From Actinomyces slackii (GTDB lineage Bacteria > Actinomycetota > Actinomycetes > Actinomycetales > Actinomycetaceae), in assembly GCF_900637295.1 (NCBI RefSeq), contig NZ_LR134363.1:2170001-2234000 (forward strand): 64,000 bases of DNA, given 5' to 3'. Made by a program: the position numbers and the translations under genes. This document shows positions 9,656 through 17,965 of this stretch, piece by piece. Within the stretch, counting starts at the first letter, position 1. The number at the start of each line of letters is the position of its first letter. The notes under the pieces are model-generated. The model searched no databases, was not told the DNA's origin, and saw only the letters and a program-made list of their open reading frames with translations.

Positions 9656-10702
9656 CTACGCCCGGGAGCGAGGCGCGGTGACGGAGGATCGCCGCACGAG
9701 AGGGCAGGGCAGCACAGCCGAGTCCGGAATGCTCGTCTGCCCGTCGTCCCCGCCGGGGAGCATCGTGATGAGTTTCCGGGTCGCCCATTGACCCATGTCG
9801 TAGTGCGGCAGCGCAACGGTCGTCAGCGCGGGGAACAGGCCGTCGGCGATGATCTCCTGGTTGTCGAAGCCGACGATCGACAGGTCCTCGGGTATGCGCA
9901 GCCCCAACTCCGCCGCTGCGCGATAGGCGCCCATCGCCATGCGGTCGTTGTAGCAGAACAGCGCCGTGACCTCCTGGTTGCGGCTCAGCAGCTCGATGGC
10001 CGCCTGGTACCCGCCGGGCGTCTCTGACGGGCGGGCGACGACGAGCATGTCGTCGTCAGTCAGACCCACGCTCCTCAATCCGGCGCGGTACCCCTCGAGC
10101 CGGCCGTGGGTGGCGGGCACATCGTCCGTGTTGGTGATGAATCCGATACGGCGATGCCCGTGCTCGGTGAGCTCCTCGACCGCTGCCCGGGCACCGGACG
10201 TCTCGTCGGGAACGGTCCAGGGCACACGTGACTCTTTGTCCTGCGCGTCGATGAGGACCGTCGGCACGCCCGCCAGGGCCTGAGGAACCTTGACGGTGCG
10301 GTGGTACATCGTCGCGTAGAGGACCCCGTCCACGGACTGGCGCAGCAGGATGTCGGTATCCCGGTCGGCCGCGGTGGGCTCCTGCGTGGTGTTGACCAGC
10401 ACGATCGTCAGCCCGGCCTCACGCGCTGCCGCCTGAGCGCCCAGGATGATCTGGCCGGCGTGGGGGGTGGTCGCGATGTCCTCGCTGAGCAGGCCGATCA
10501 TCTCCGACCTCTGGGTGCGCAGGCCACGGGCCATGCGGTTGGGCTCGTAGCCGAGCTGAGCCGCAACCGCATGCACCCGTTGCCGTGTCGCGTCACTGGC
10601 GCGCGCGTAGGGGACCTGATTGAGGATGTGAGACACGGTGGTCACCGAGACCCCGGCCTCACGCGCGACGTCACGGATCCCCACACTCTTGCGCCCTGCC
10701 AT
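9656..10702 (-). CDS. LacI-family regulator of the fructan locus
   Basis: This is a DNA-binding repressor of 348 residues. The N-terminal helix-turn-helix and hinge (GIRDVAREAGVSVTTVSHIL, then GYEPNRMARGLRTQRS) are followed by a periplasmic-binding-protein-like sensor domain with MIGLLSEDIATTPHAG. An alternative in-frame GTG at 10720 exists, but the ATG at 10702 is preceded by GAGAAGGCAGG and begins like other LacI proteins, so I prefer it. It is the last gene of the minus-strand set importer-GH91-LacI. The likely target is the palindrome ACGTTTTGCCAAAACGT at 15432-15448. The inducer is unknown but is presumably a fructan fragment. Confidence 0.88.
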   Translation of the reverse strand: MAGRKSVGIRDVAREAGVSVTTVSHILNQVPYARASDATRQRVHAVAAQLGYEPNRMARGLRTQRSEMIGLLSEDIATTPHAGQIILGAQAAAREAGLTIVLVNTTQEPTAADRDTDILLRQSVDGVLYATMYHRTVKVPQALAGVPTVLIDAQDKESRVPWTVPDETSGARAAVEELTEHGHRRIGFITNTDDVPATHGRLEGYRAGLRSVGLTDDDMLVVARPSETPGGYQAAIELLSRNQEVTALFCYNDRMAMGAYRAAAELGLRIPEDLSIVGFDNQEIIADGLFPALTTVALPHYDMGQWATRKLITMLPGGDDGQTSIPDSAVLPCPLVRRSSVTAPRSRA

Positions 10703-10862
10703 GTGACCTGCCTTCTCCACGTATCCGGGACCGCGACAGCACTATTTGTACCCTCTTGTCCCGCTGCGCGGTAGCCGTCTGCGATGGCGGCGCGTCCGGA
10801 ATGGCCGGCTGGCCGATGCCCTACCCACCGCACCGCCGCATCGGCCAGTCGACCTGCCCCTC

Positions 10863-12206
10863 CTAGAGCGCACCCAGGCGCGGGGTGGGGCGGAACGCGT
10901 TGGCGGTGCGATCAATCGCCACCTCCTCCTCGGTGCCCGAGTCCATGACCGTGTTCGCGGTCGATGCGGCGTCCACCTGAACCGTTACAACGTCCAGCGC
11001 CCCCAGGTCAGCGCTCGACAGCAGTGCGCTGACCTGCGCCTCGAAGGCCGACTCCCCGCTGTTGCGGGCGACGTCTCGCGCCACGACGTGCGTGGTCGAG
11101 ACATAGTTGCCCCTGCCTGAGGCCAGACGCACACCGACGATCCCCTCGTCGGCTGTCGCGAGGGTGGTCGAGTCCACGCAGATCGACACGTGGTTGCTGG
11201 CGATCGTGTTGTGGCTTCCCTCCACGTGGATGATCCCGTAGGAGTCGCCTCGCCCGTTGGACACCTCCAGGAAGGGAGCCCAGGGCTCCTGGTCCCGCAG
11301 GAGATGGTTGCCCTCGACGAGGTTCTCGGCGCTGTCATCGGTGAGGATGACAACCCCCGGGTAGAAGGAGTGGAGTCGGTTGGCGCTCACCAGGGACCGT
11401 GTCACGCCCGAGAGGCGAATACTGCTTTCACCCCGGGGAAAGACGTTGTTCGTGGCGATGAGCAGACCGCCGTGGTTCTCGGCGTAGATGGAGTGGCCGT
11501 ACGGCCCGGCGCCGATGAGGTTGTCGGTGACTTTGGAGGCCTGCCCCCAGTCGAGAAGCTCGATGCAACTGCCGCACTCCGCGATGAAGTTGTCGTGGAT
11601 CGATAGCGCGTCGGCCTTCCGGATCGTCACGGCGTGCTCAAGGTAGACCATTCCCATCTGGGAGATCCTGAACGAGTCGTTCGGGTCCTCGACGTAGATG
11701 CCGGTCCGCCCGTTCCGGTAGGAGTTCTCCGGGTTCTCGCTCACGCCGTCGGGCTCGAAATGGAGCCCGTCAATGCAGAAACCGGAGAACTCGACCGAGC
11801 TGATTCGAGGATCGCCCTGGCGCGCGACGAGGAAGGCTGCCGCGCTCGCCTCGTCCCCGTGATCGGCCGGAGGCAGGTCCACCAGGATCCGGCTGCCTCC
11901 CGGCCACAGCTCGTGCAGCTCGCTCCACTGCGACTGCGGGACGTTGTAGCGGATGCTCGAGGAGGTGAAGCCGTGCCCGGCGCCCTCGATCCGCAGGTAG
12001 CTGACATCGATGACTGCCTGCGTGCGCAAACGGTAGTCGCCGGGCGGGATGATGATGACGGCTCCTGGCCGTCCGCCGTCATCCTCGTCCTTCGAGCGCT
12101 GACGGTGCTTGATGTCCGCGACGATGCTGTTGATCACCGCGCCGATGTCGTCATGGGGGTCACCCCCGGGCCACTCGGTCACGTCGTACCTGTTGGGTGC
12201 GGTCAT
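10863..12206 (-). CDS. GH91 inulin fructotransferase / difructose dianhydride enzyme
   Basis: This is a 447-residue right-handed beta-helix protein that resembles inulin fructotransferases (GH91). Those enzymes cleave terminal difructose units from inulin as DFA I or DFA III, or hydrolyse DFA III. The characteristic N terminus NRYDVTEWPGGDPHDDIGAV is followed by many short beta-helix repeats rich in N and G, and by the block SIYAENHGG that resembles the family's active-site region. No signal peptide is visible, whereas the classical inulin-degrading enzymes are secreted. Together with the upstream sugar importer and divergent GH32, this suggests intracellular processing of imported difructose dianhydride or short fructans. 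The substrate direction (lyase or hydrolase) cannot be decided here. Confidence 0.75.
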   Translation of the reverse strand: MTAPNRYDVTEWPGGDPHDDIGAVINSIVADIKHRQRSKDEDDGGRPGAVIIIPPGDYRLRTQAVIDVSYLRIEGAGHGFTSSSIRYNVPQSQWSELHELWPGGSRILVDLPPADHGDEASAAAFLVARQGDPRISSVEFSGFCIDGLHFEPDGVSENPENSYRNGRTGIYVEDPNDSFRISQMGMVYLEHAVTIRKADALSIHDNFIAECGSCIELLDWGQASKVTDNLIGAGPYGHSIYAENHGGLLIATNNVFPRGESSIRLSGVTRSLVSANRLHSFYPGVVILTDDSAENLVEGNHLLRDQEPWAPFLEVSNGRGDSYGIIHVEGSHNTIASNHVSICVDSTTLATADEGIVGVRLASGRGNYVSTTHVVARDVARNSGESAFEAQVSALLSSADLGALDVVTVQVDAASTANTVMDSGTEEEVAIDRTANAFRPTPRLGAL

Positions 12207-12250
12207 GGCCTTCTCACTCCTCTCGTAGGCTCTGATGGCTCACGCCTCGG

Positions 12251-13090
12251 TCAGCCCTTGACGGCGCCGAGCGTCATGCCGGCGACGATGTGACGCTGCA
12301 TGAGCATCGTCAGGACGATCACCGGAAGCGAGTACAGGACGGCGAGCGCCGTCATGGCGCCCCAGTCCAGGCCGAACTGCGTCTGGAAGTTCGCGATGAC
12401 AATCGGCGTGGTCTGAGAGCGGAAGGCGGTCAGGAGCAGCGAGAAGAGGAACTCGTTCCACGAGGCGAGGAACGCGAAGATCGCTGTCACCGCGATGCCC
12501 CCTGAGGCCACTGGCAGGACGACCCGCCACAAGGCGCCGAGTCGGCTCGCGCCGTCGATCTTGGCCGCCTCCTCCAGCTCGACTGGCACGGCCTCGAAGA
12601 AGCTGGACATGAGCCACACGGACAGCGGCAGGGAGATGGTCACGTGCGCCAGCGCCAGGGCGAAGGTCGTGTCGTACAGGCCGACCGACTGGAAGATCTG
12701 GACCATCGGCACTCCGATGGCGATCGGCGGCACCATCCTCATGACCAGTGCGAGAACGATGAAGATCCGGCCGTACTGGGTTCGGAACCTGGTGACGGCG
12801 TAGGCCGCCGGAACGGCGAGGAGCAGGGACACTGCCGTGCTCAGCGCGGCGGTCATCATCCCGTTGACGAAGGAGGCCAGCACGCCCTCACGCGAGACCG
12901 CGGTCGTGTAGTTCTCGATCGTCCAGTGACTCGGGAAGATCCTGGGCGGAACCGCGATCGTCTCCAGCGGCGCCTTGAATGAGGTCAGCAGCATGTAGAG
13001 GAACGGGAACGCATAGATCAGGACCGTCACGACCAGCAGGACCCACAGGACGATCCTGGTCGGCTTGCGTCTTACCTGGAGGCCTTCCAT
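12251..13090 (-). CDS. Sugar ABC transporter permease (MalG type)
   Basis: This is the second membrane subunit of a CUT1-type importer, 279 residues with about six hydrophobic segments, the first at residues 13-35. The EAA loop that contacts the ATPase reads EEAAKIDGASRLGALWRVVL near residue 190. It abuts the first permease by one base and precedes the GH91 gene by 44 bases, so the three are probably one transcript. No ATP-binding subunit is encoded in the locus, so a shared MsmK-like ATPase elsewhere must serve it. Confidence 0.9.
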   Translation of the reverse strand: MEGLQVRRKPTRIVLWVLLVVTVLIYAFPFLYMLLTSFKAPLETIAVPPRIFPSHWTIENYTTAVSREGVLASFVNGMMTAALSTAVSLLLAVPAAYAVTRFRTQYGRIFIVLALVMRMVPPIAIGVPMVQIFQSVGLYDTTFALALAHVTISLPLSVWLMSSFFEAVPVELEEAAKIDGASRLGALWRVVLPVASGGIAVTAIFAFLASWNEFLFSLLLTAFRSQTTPIVIANFQTQFGLDWGAMTALAVLYSLPVIVLTMLMQRHIVAGMTLGAVKG

Positions 13091-14055
13091 CAGTTGTCCT
13101 CGCTTCCGGGCTTCCAGATGGCGAGCACCGCGATCGAGGCGACCACCATCATGACAATGAGGTACAGGGTGCTCATCGCGCTTGCGAGTCCGGGATCACC
13201 GAATCTCACCATGGTGCGGTAGATGAGCATGGACATGACCTCCGAGCTGTTCTGGGGGCCACCGTTGGTCTGGATGAGGATGACATCGAAGGCGCGGGCG
13301 GCGTCGATGCCACGGATGATGAGCGCGACGGCGATGACCGGGCGCAGGAGCGGGATGATGATCCGGAACAGGATCGTCGGGGCCCGTGCGCCGTCGATCC
13401 GCGCCGCCTCGATGACGTCGCCGGGGATGTTCTGCAGTCCGGCGAACAGGACCAGGGTCATGAAGGACGTCGTCAGCCAGATGTCGGGGATCGCCACTGA
13501 GAACAGGGCGATATCCGGGTCGCTCAGCCAGGCGATGTCGCTGGCGGAGTCCAGGATCCCGACTCGGGAGAGGAGCTCGTTGACGATTCCGAAGTTGTCG
13601 ATGAGCAGGAATCGCCACAGCAAACCGGCCACGACCGGGGCGATCATGAGCGGGTAGAGGAAGATGGTCCGGAAGACGCGCGAGGAGTTCCCGATCAGTG
13701 AGAACAGCAGCGCGACAGCCAGACCCAGGCAGAACTCGAAGAAGACGACGATGGCGGTGTAGACGGCGGTCCGCCACGCGGCGTCGCGGAACGCTGAGCC
13801 GCCGATCGCCTTGCTGTAGTTCTCCAGGGCGACGAAGGTGCGCTCACCGGTGACCGGGTCGATGTCGAAGAAGGAGTCCCGAATGAAGGACAGGAGCGGC
13901 AGTCCGACGAAGGCGATGAGGAAGACGGTGGCCGGCACCATGAGGAGCGTGGCGAACTGGCGGTCGGTGAGCTGGAGGCCTCGCCCGCGCGAGCGCGTGG
14001 GGCGGGCGGGTGCGGAGATGTCAGGCGACAATGTTCTCAACCTCCTTGCGAGCAT
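13090..14055 (-). CDS. Sugar ABC transporter permease (MalF type)
   Basis: This is the first membrane subunit of the CUT1 importer, up to 321 residues. Hydrophobic segments begin near residue 35, and the EAA motif is EAARIDGARAPTILFRIIIP near residue 215. The ATG at 14055 overlaps the binding-protein gene by 35 bases. An in-frame TTG at 14031 lies nine bases after a clear AGGAGG and is a strong alternative start. It acts with the adjacent permease and the lipoprotein. Confidence 0.9.
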   Translation of the reverse strand: MLARRLRTLSPDISAPARPTRSRGRGLQLTDRQFATLLMVPATVFLIAFVGLPLLSFIRDSFFDIDPVTGERTFVALENYSKAIGGSAFRDAAWRTAVYTAIVVFFEFCLGLAVALLFSLIGNSSRVFRTIFLYPLMIAPVVAGLLWRFLLIDNFGIVNELLSRVGILDSASDIAWLSDPDIALFSVAIPDIWLTTSFMTLVLFAGLQNIPGDVIEAARIDGARAPTILFRIIIPLLRPVIAVALIIRGIDAARAFDVILIQTNGGPQNSSEVMSMLIYRTMVRFGDPGLASAMSTLYLIVMMVVASIAVLAIWKPGSEDN

Positions 14056-15352
14056 CGCTTAGGAGCGTGGCGTTGTCCGCGCCAGACTCCATCGCCTTTT
14101 GGATCATGGGGGTCAGCGCCGTGTCGACGATCTCCTGCCACTGCGGCACTGCCGGGCGCGGCAGGGTGGCCGGCGCGTTGAGCGTCTCCAGCAGGGGCGC
14201 GACGTACTCGAAGCCGGCCTTGTCGGCCTGCGCCTCCAGGGCTGAGACGCGCGCGGCCAGGCCCAGGCTGGTCTCGATGCTCAGCTCGTTGTGGTCGTAG
14301 GCGTACTGGACGAACTTGCGCGCCAGGTCCTGCTTCCGGCTGCCCTTGGCGATCGAGAGGTACCACGCCCCGGGGATGGCTGCCGGGCCCGCCGCGCCAC
14401 CGATCATCGGCGCCACGCCGACGTTCCCGGCGACGGGGGAGTCCTCGGGGATCTGCCGGTAGCCGTGGGCCCAGAAGCGCATGAGGGCGAGCTGGCCCTG
14501 GTTGAAGAGGTTCTGGGCCCCGGCCCAGTCCAGCTGGGCGGCGCCGGAGGGGGCGTACGGCAGGAGGCTGGTGTAGAAGTTCAGGGCCGCGAGACTGTTC
14601 TTGTTGCCCAGGGACACGGTGCCGTCCGGGTCGACGACCAGGTTCTTCTCACCGGTCTGGGCGAGCGTGGCGAGCCACTCGGTCTCGACGGCCCCCTTGA
14701 CGTCCGTGCCGTACACCTTGCCGTCCATGGCCTCACTGAAGTACTTGGCGACGTCGCGGTACTGCTCCCAGGTCGTTGGCGGGGCGAGGTCGTAGCCGTA
14801 GGCCTTGACGAAGGAGGACTTGTGCGCCGGGTCCTCCAGCAGGTCGGTGCGGTAGTAGACGATCTCGGCGTTGGTCCACGCGGGCATGCCGATGAACGTC
14901 CCGTCGGGAGCCGCCTCCTTGACCAGGGAGGGGAACAGGTCGCTCTTGACCTCCTTGGTGAACAGGTCATCCAGCGGGAGGAGGGCGCCGCGGAACGCGG
15001 ACAACCAGATGGCGTCCAGAGCGGCGATGTCGAAGGACACGGCGTTGCCGTTGAGCTCACTGCTCAGGCGGTTGTAGAGGCCGTCGTAGGGCAGCTCGAC
15101 GAAGGAGACGGTGGTGCCCGTCTCCGCCTGGAACTTGTCCGCGATGGGCTGGAGCTCGCCGTGCCCCCCTGCTTCAACCAGGAGCGTCAGGGCGTTGCTG
15201 GAGGCGGACGACCCGCCCCCGCCAACCCCGCATGCGGCCAGCGTGGCTGCCGTTGCGAGGCCGAGGCCTCCCGTCAGGAGGCTGCGCCTGGTCGGGCGTG
15301 CGCCCGACCAGGCGCCCCCCGAGGGGGGATGTGAAGGACTGTTGCGAAGCAT
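14021..15352 (-). CDS. Sugar ABC transporter substrate-binding lipoprotein
   Basis: This is an extracellular solute-binding protein (family 1) of 443 residues. The N terminus has a twin-arginine-like segment (TRRSLLTGG) and a lipobox LAAC at about residues 38-41, so it is likely exported, lipidated and membrane-anchored. The mature part resembles sugar-binding proteins (LVEAGGHGELQPIADKFQAE, PDGTFIGMPAWTNAEIVYY). The frame stays open upstream, but the ATG at 15352 follows GGAGGCG and begins the signal peptide. It is first in the minus-strand fructan operon and about 80 bases from the operator and its promoter. Confidence 0.9.
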   Translation of the reverse strand: MLRNSPSHPPSGGAWSGARPTRRSLLTGGLGLATAATLAACGVGGGGSSASSNALTLLVEAGGHGELQPIADKFQAETGTTVSFVELPYDGLYNRLSSELNGNAVSFDIAALDAIWLSAFRGALLPLDDLFTKEVKSDLFPSLVKEAAPDGTFIGMPAWTNAEIVYYRTDLLEDPAHKSSFVKAYGYDLAPPTTWEQYRDVAKYFSEAMDGKVYGTDVKGAVETEWLATLAQTGEKNLVVDPDGTVSLGNKNSLAALNFYTSLLPYAPSGAAQLDWAGAQNLFNQGQLALMRFWAHGYRQIPEDSPVAGNVGVAPMIGGAAGPAAIPGAWYLSIAKGSRKQDLARKFVQYAYDHNELSIETSLGLAARVSALEAQADKAGFEYVAPLLETLNAPATLPRPAVPQWQEIVDTALTPMIQKAMESGADNATLLSDARKEVENIVA

Positions 15353-15423
15353 CGTTACTTCGCCTCCGATCTTCGTGCGGCGGTGCAGATGAGAACCGGG
15401 GTCAGCGAGGCGGCCCCATGCGG

Positions 15424-15465
15424 TTGACAATACGTTTTGCCAAAACGTCGTGTCAACCCCATACT
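15424..15465. promoter_or_regulatory. Divergent promoters overlapping a LacI-type operator
   Basis: The 17-base palindrome ACGTTTTGCCAAAACGT (15432-15448) has perfect 8-base arms around one central base. On the minus strand a consensus -35 TTGACA (15451-15456) is followed after 18 bases by TATTGT (15427-15432), so the operator fills the spacer of the importer promoter. On the plus strand TTGCCA (15437-15442) and CATACT (15460-15465), 17 bases apart, could serve GH32. One repressor bound here would block both directions. Confidence 0.7.
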
Positions 15466-15512
15466 GGAACCAGCGCCACCGGAGGCGCCCCGCCACATCG
15501 AGGAGGATGGCC

Positions 15513-16745
15513 ATGACCTCACGCCCACGCATCCACTTCACCGCCGCGTCCGGCTGGATCAACGACCCCCACGGACTGAGCGTCGTCGACGACCGCTACC
15601 ACCTGTTCTTCCAGCACGTGCCGGGCAGCACGACCTGGGCGCCGCAGTGCAGGTGGGGTCACGCGGTCAGCGACGACCTCGTCCACTGGAGCGAGCACCC
15701 GATCGCCCTGGAGCCCGGCGACGGCGACGACGGCGTGTGGTCCGGCTCGATAGCCCGTGATGACGACCAGGGTGCGCGCGCCTACTACACCTCGGTTCAG
15801 GTGCCGGACTTCGGCATCGGCCGCGTTCGCGTCGCACGTCCCGCGGATCCCCAGTGGAGGCGCTGGGTCAAGGAGGAGATCGTCGTCGGTCTGCCACCGG
15901 AGCTCGACGCGATCGCGTTCCGCGACCCCTTCGTCTTCCGGGATGCCGGCTGCTGGCGCATGCTGATCGGCGTCGCCCTGAGCAACGGGACGGCGGCCGC
16001 GACCTCGTTCTCCTCACCGGATGGCCATGCGTGGACCTATGACGGCATCGCCGCCTCCCGGTCGAGTGCGCTCACGGAGCCGGTGTGGACAGGGAGCCTG
16101 TGGGAGTGCCCGCAACTGTTCACGGTGGATGGGCAGGACGTACTGGTGACCTCGATATGGGACAACGATGTGCTCCACTACGTGGCCTACGCCACTGGGC
16201 GCTGGGAGAACGGGCGCTTCCGCCCTGACACGTGGCGCCGGCTGACCTACGGCGAGAGCTACTACGCCCCCTCCTTCTTCCGTGACCGCCTGGGCAGGCC
16301 GTGCCTCATCTTCTGGCTGCGAGGCGCGCTCGACGAGCAGGCCGGCTGGGCCGGGGCGCACAGCGTCCCCTACCTCCTGTCGATGGTCGATGGCGAGCTG
16401 GTCATGCGCGTCCATCCCGGGGTCGAAACCCAGGTCAAGGCGTGGGAGCCGGACGGGGACGGGATCGCACCGCTGCTCACGCAGTGGCGTCCGGCCGACG
16501 GCGACCTGCGCATCAGCGACGGAACCGGCGCGACGACGCTGCTTCACCGCGACTCCGGGGGCATCCGGGTCCAGCAGGGCGACCAGGCGCCTGTCACTGT
16601 GCCTGTGGCTCCCGGCGCGGCCGTCACGCTCATCGTGGACGGCCCCATCGTCGAGGTGTGCTGCGGGAGCTGCGGGTACGCACTCGCCAGCGGTGCGGAC
16701 CTCGACGTCCAGGTCCTGGACCCGGAGACCCCTGCCGCGCCCTGA
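15513..16745 (+). CDS. GH32 beta-fructosidase
   Basis: This is a glycoside hydrolase family 32 protein of 410 residues that would release fructose from sucrose, inulin-type oligosaccharides or inulobiose. The three catalytic motifs are present: WINDPHG with nucleophile Asp18, FRDPF with Asp138 as transition-state stabiliser, and WECPQLF with acid/base Glu198. A C-terminal beta-sandwich follows. There is no signal peptide, so it acts in the cytoplasm. Two ATGs lie close together; the one at 15513 has proper spacing (six bases) from AGGAGG. It diverges from the importer operon and shares its operator. Confidence 0.9.
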   Translation: MTSRPRIHFTAASGWINDPHGLSVVDDRYHLFFQHVPGSTTWAPQCRWGHAVSDDLVHWSEHPIALEPGDGDDGVWSGSIARDDDQGARAYYTSVQVPDFGIGRVRVARPADPQWRRWVKEEIVVGLPPELDAIAFRDPFVFRDAGCWRMLIGVALSNGTAAATSFSSPDGHAWTYDGIAASRSSALTEPVWTGSLWECPQLFTVDGQDVLVTSIWDNDVLHYVAYATGRWENGRFRPDTWRRLTYGESYYAPSFFRDRLGRPCLIFWLRGALDEQAGWAGAHSVPYLLSMVDGELVMRVHPGVETQVKAWEPDGDGIAPLLTQWRPADGDLRISDGTGATTLLHRDSGGIRVQQGDQAPVTVPVAPGAAVTLIVDGPIVEVCCGSCGYALASGADLDVQVLDPETPAAP

Positions 16746-16755
16746 CGGGCCTGCG

Positions 16756-17082
16756 TCAGCGGAGACTGTAGGGGCAGGCCCGGTCGCCCGGGTCGGAGAG
16801 GGCCGCGGTGACCGTGGCGAGCGCTTGAGCCAGCTCGCGCTGCGCCGACTCCAGGGACCGGCCGTGCTCGCGGAGCAGTGCCTCGCGATCGCGCTCGTCG
16901 CCGCGCAGGTCGGCATCGCCGTAGCGGCGGCGTCCCAGGGCGTCTCGGGCGGGGACGAGGACCCCGACGTCCTCCCAATGCCGCAAGACGTGCACGGAGA
17001 CACCCAGTTCCGCCGCTGCCGCGCCGATGAGCTTGCCTTCGGGTCGACCCGAAGGGTCAGAGTTGAGTTCATGGGAATCCAT
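16756..17082 (-). CDS. Short MerR-like regulator
   Basis: This is a 108-residue protein with a MerR-type helix-turn-helix and wing (LIGAAAAELGVSVHVLRHWE, then ALGRRRYGDADL), followed at once by a coiled-coil-like helix and a CPY near the C terminus. Compared with ordinary MerR proteins, about 35-40 residues between the wing and the dimerisation helix seem to be missing. It may be an internally deleted copy or a compact variant. It is convergent with GH32 and head-to-head with the MBL-fold gene. The two start codons overlap by 12 bases, so at least one transcript must be leaderless or start inside the other gene. Confidence 0.7.
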   Translation of the reverse strand: MDSHELNSDPSGRPEGKLIGAAAAELGVSVHVLRHWEDVGVLVPARDALGRRRYGDADLRGDERDREALLREHGRSLESAQRELAQALATVTAALSDPGDRACPYSLR

Positions 17083-17865
17083 CACCTCAACTGTGGCACA
17101 CTCCGCCCTGCATCCGCGCGGCTCGTCAATGGGCGAGGCGGCCTGCTCGAGCGCGCTCGCCTGGCCTGCAACTGCCTCCTGGTGGAGCATGCGGCCGGGG
17201 AGTACACGCTGATCGACACCGGACTGGGCACGTTGGACCTGGCCGATCCAGTCGGGCGCCTGGGCCAGGAGTTCGTCCGTCGCTGCGGCCCCGCGCTGGA
17301 TCCTGCCGAGCCGGCGGTGGCGCAGGTGGCGGCGCTCGGCATTGATCCGCGCCGGGTGACGAGCATCGTCCTGACCCACCACGACCTCGACCATGCCGGT
17401 GGGCTGGCGGACTTCCCCTGGGCCGAGGTGCATCTCTCCAGCGCGCATCTGAGCCTGATCGCCCCGGCCCTCGACGCCCGACTGGCTGGTCGGCTGCGCC
17501 CTCAGCAGTGGCGGCACGGGCCGCTGTGGAGGCCGGCGCAGCTGCGGGGGAGGGGCCTTGGCAGACCCAGTGCGCAGGTCAACGATCGCATTCATCTTGT
17601 GGCGCTGGATGGTCACATCGAGGGCCACTGCGGGGTGATGATCACAAGGCCCGGTCTTGGGCCCCTTCTTCACGTGGGCGACGCTGTCTACGACACTCGC
17701 GTCCTTCGCGGCGGCCGCACCCCGCTCGGGCTGGCCGTCTTCGAGCGGCTGATGAGAACCGACCGCCGTGCCTGGCGGGAGAGCCGGGCCTGGTTGTACC
17801 GTCAGGTGGCAGAAGGTGTCGATGTGCTCTGCGCCCATGAGCGCGACGTCTCCTTCAGCCACTGA
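17071..17865 (+). CDS. MBL-fold metallo-hydrolase
   Basis: This is a metallo-beta-lactamase-fold hydrolase of 264 residues. It begins with the family N terminus HHLNCGTLRP and carries the metal-binding variant HHDLDHAGG (HxDxDH rather than HxHxDH) near residues 108-116, then GHIEGHCGV and VGDAVYD with further metal ligands. Related proteins include lactonase-like and other small-molecule hydrolases; the substrate is unknown. The start ATG lacks a good ribosome-binding site and overlaps the divergent MerR-like start. The pairing suggests regulation by that MerR protein. Confidence 0.8.
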   Translation: MGIHHLNCGTLRPASARLVNGRGGLLERARLACNCLLVEHAAGEYTLIDTGLGTLDLADPVGRLGQEFVRRCGPALDPAEPAVAQVAALGIDPRRVTSIVLTHHDLDHAGGLADFPWAEVHLSSAHLSLIAPALDARLAGRLRPQQWRHGPLWRPAQLRGRGLGRPSAQVNDRIHLVALDGHIEGHCGVMITRPGLGPLLHVGDAVYDTRVLRGGRTPLGLAVFERLMRTDRRAWRESRAWLYRQVAEGVDVLCAHERDVSFSH

Positions 17866-17965
17866 CCGGGGAAGGTCCGGTCCGTGCCGACACCGGGCCT
17901 GGTGCGAGCGCCCTGCTCAGTCGATGCGGCGCGTACCCGCCCACAGGATGAGCCCAGGAGGATGG

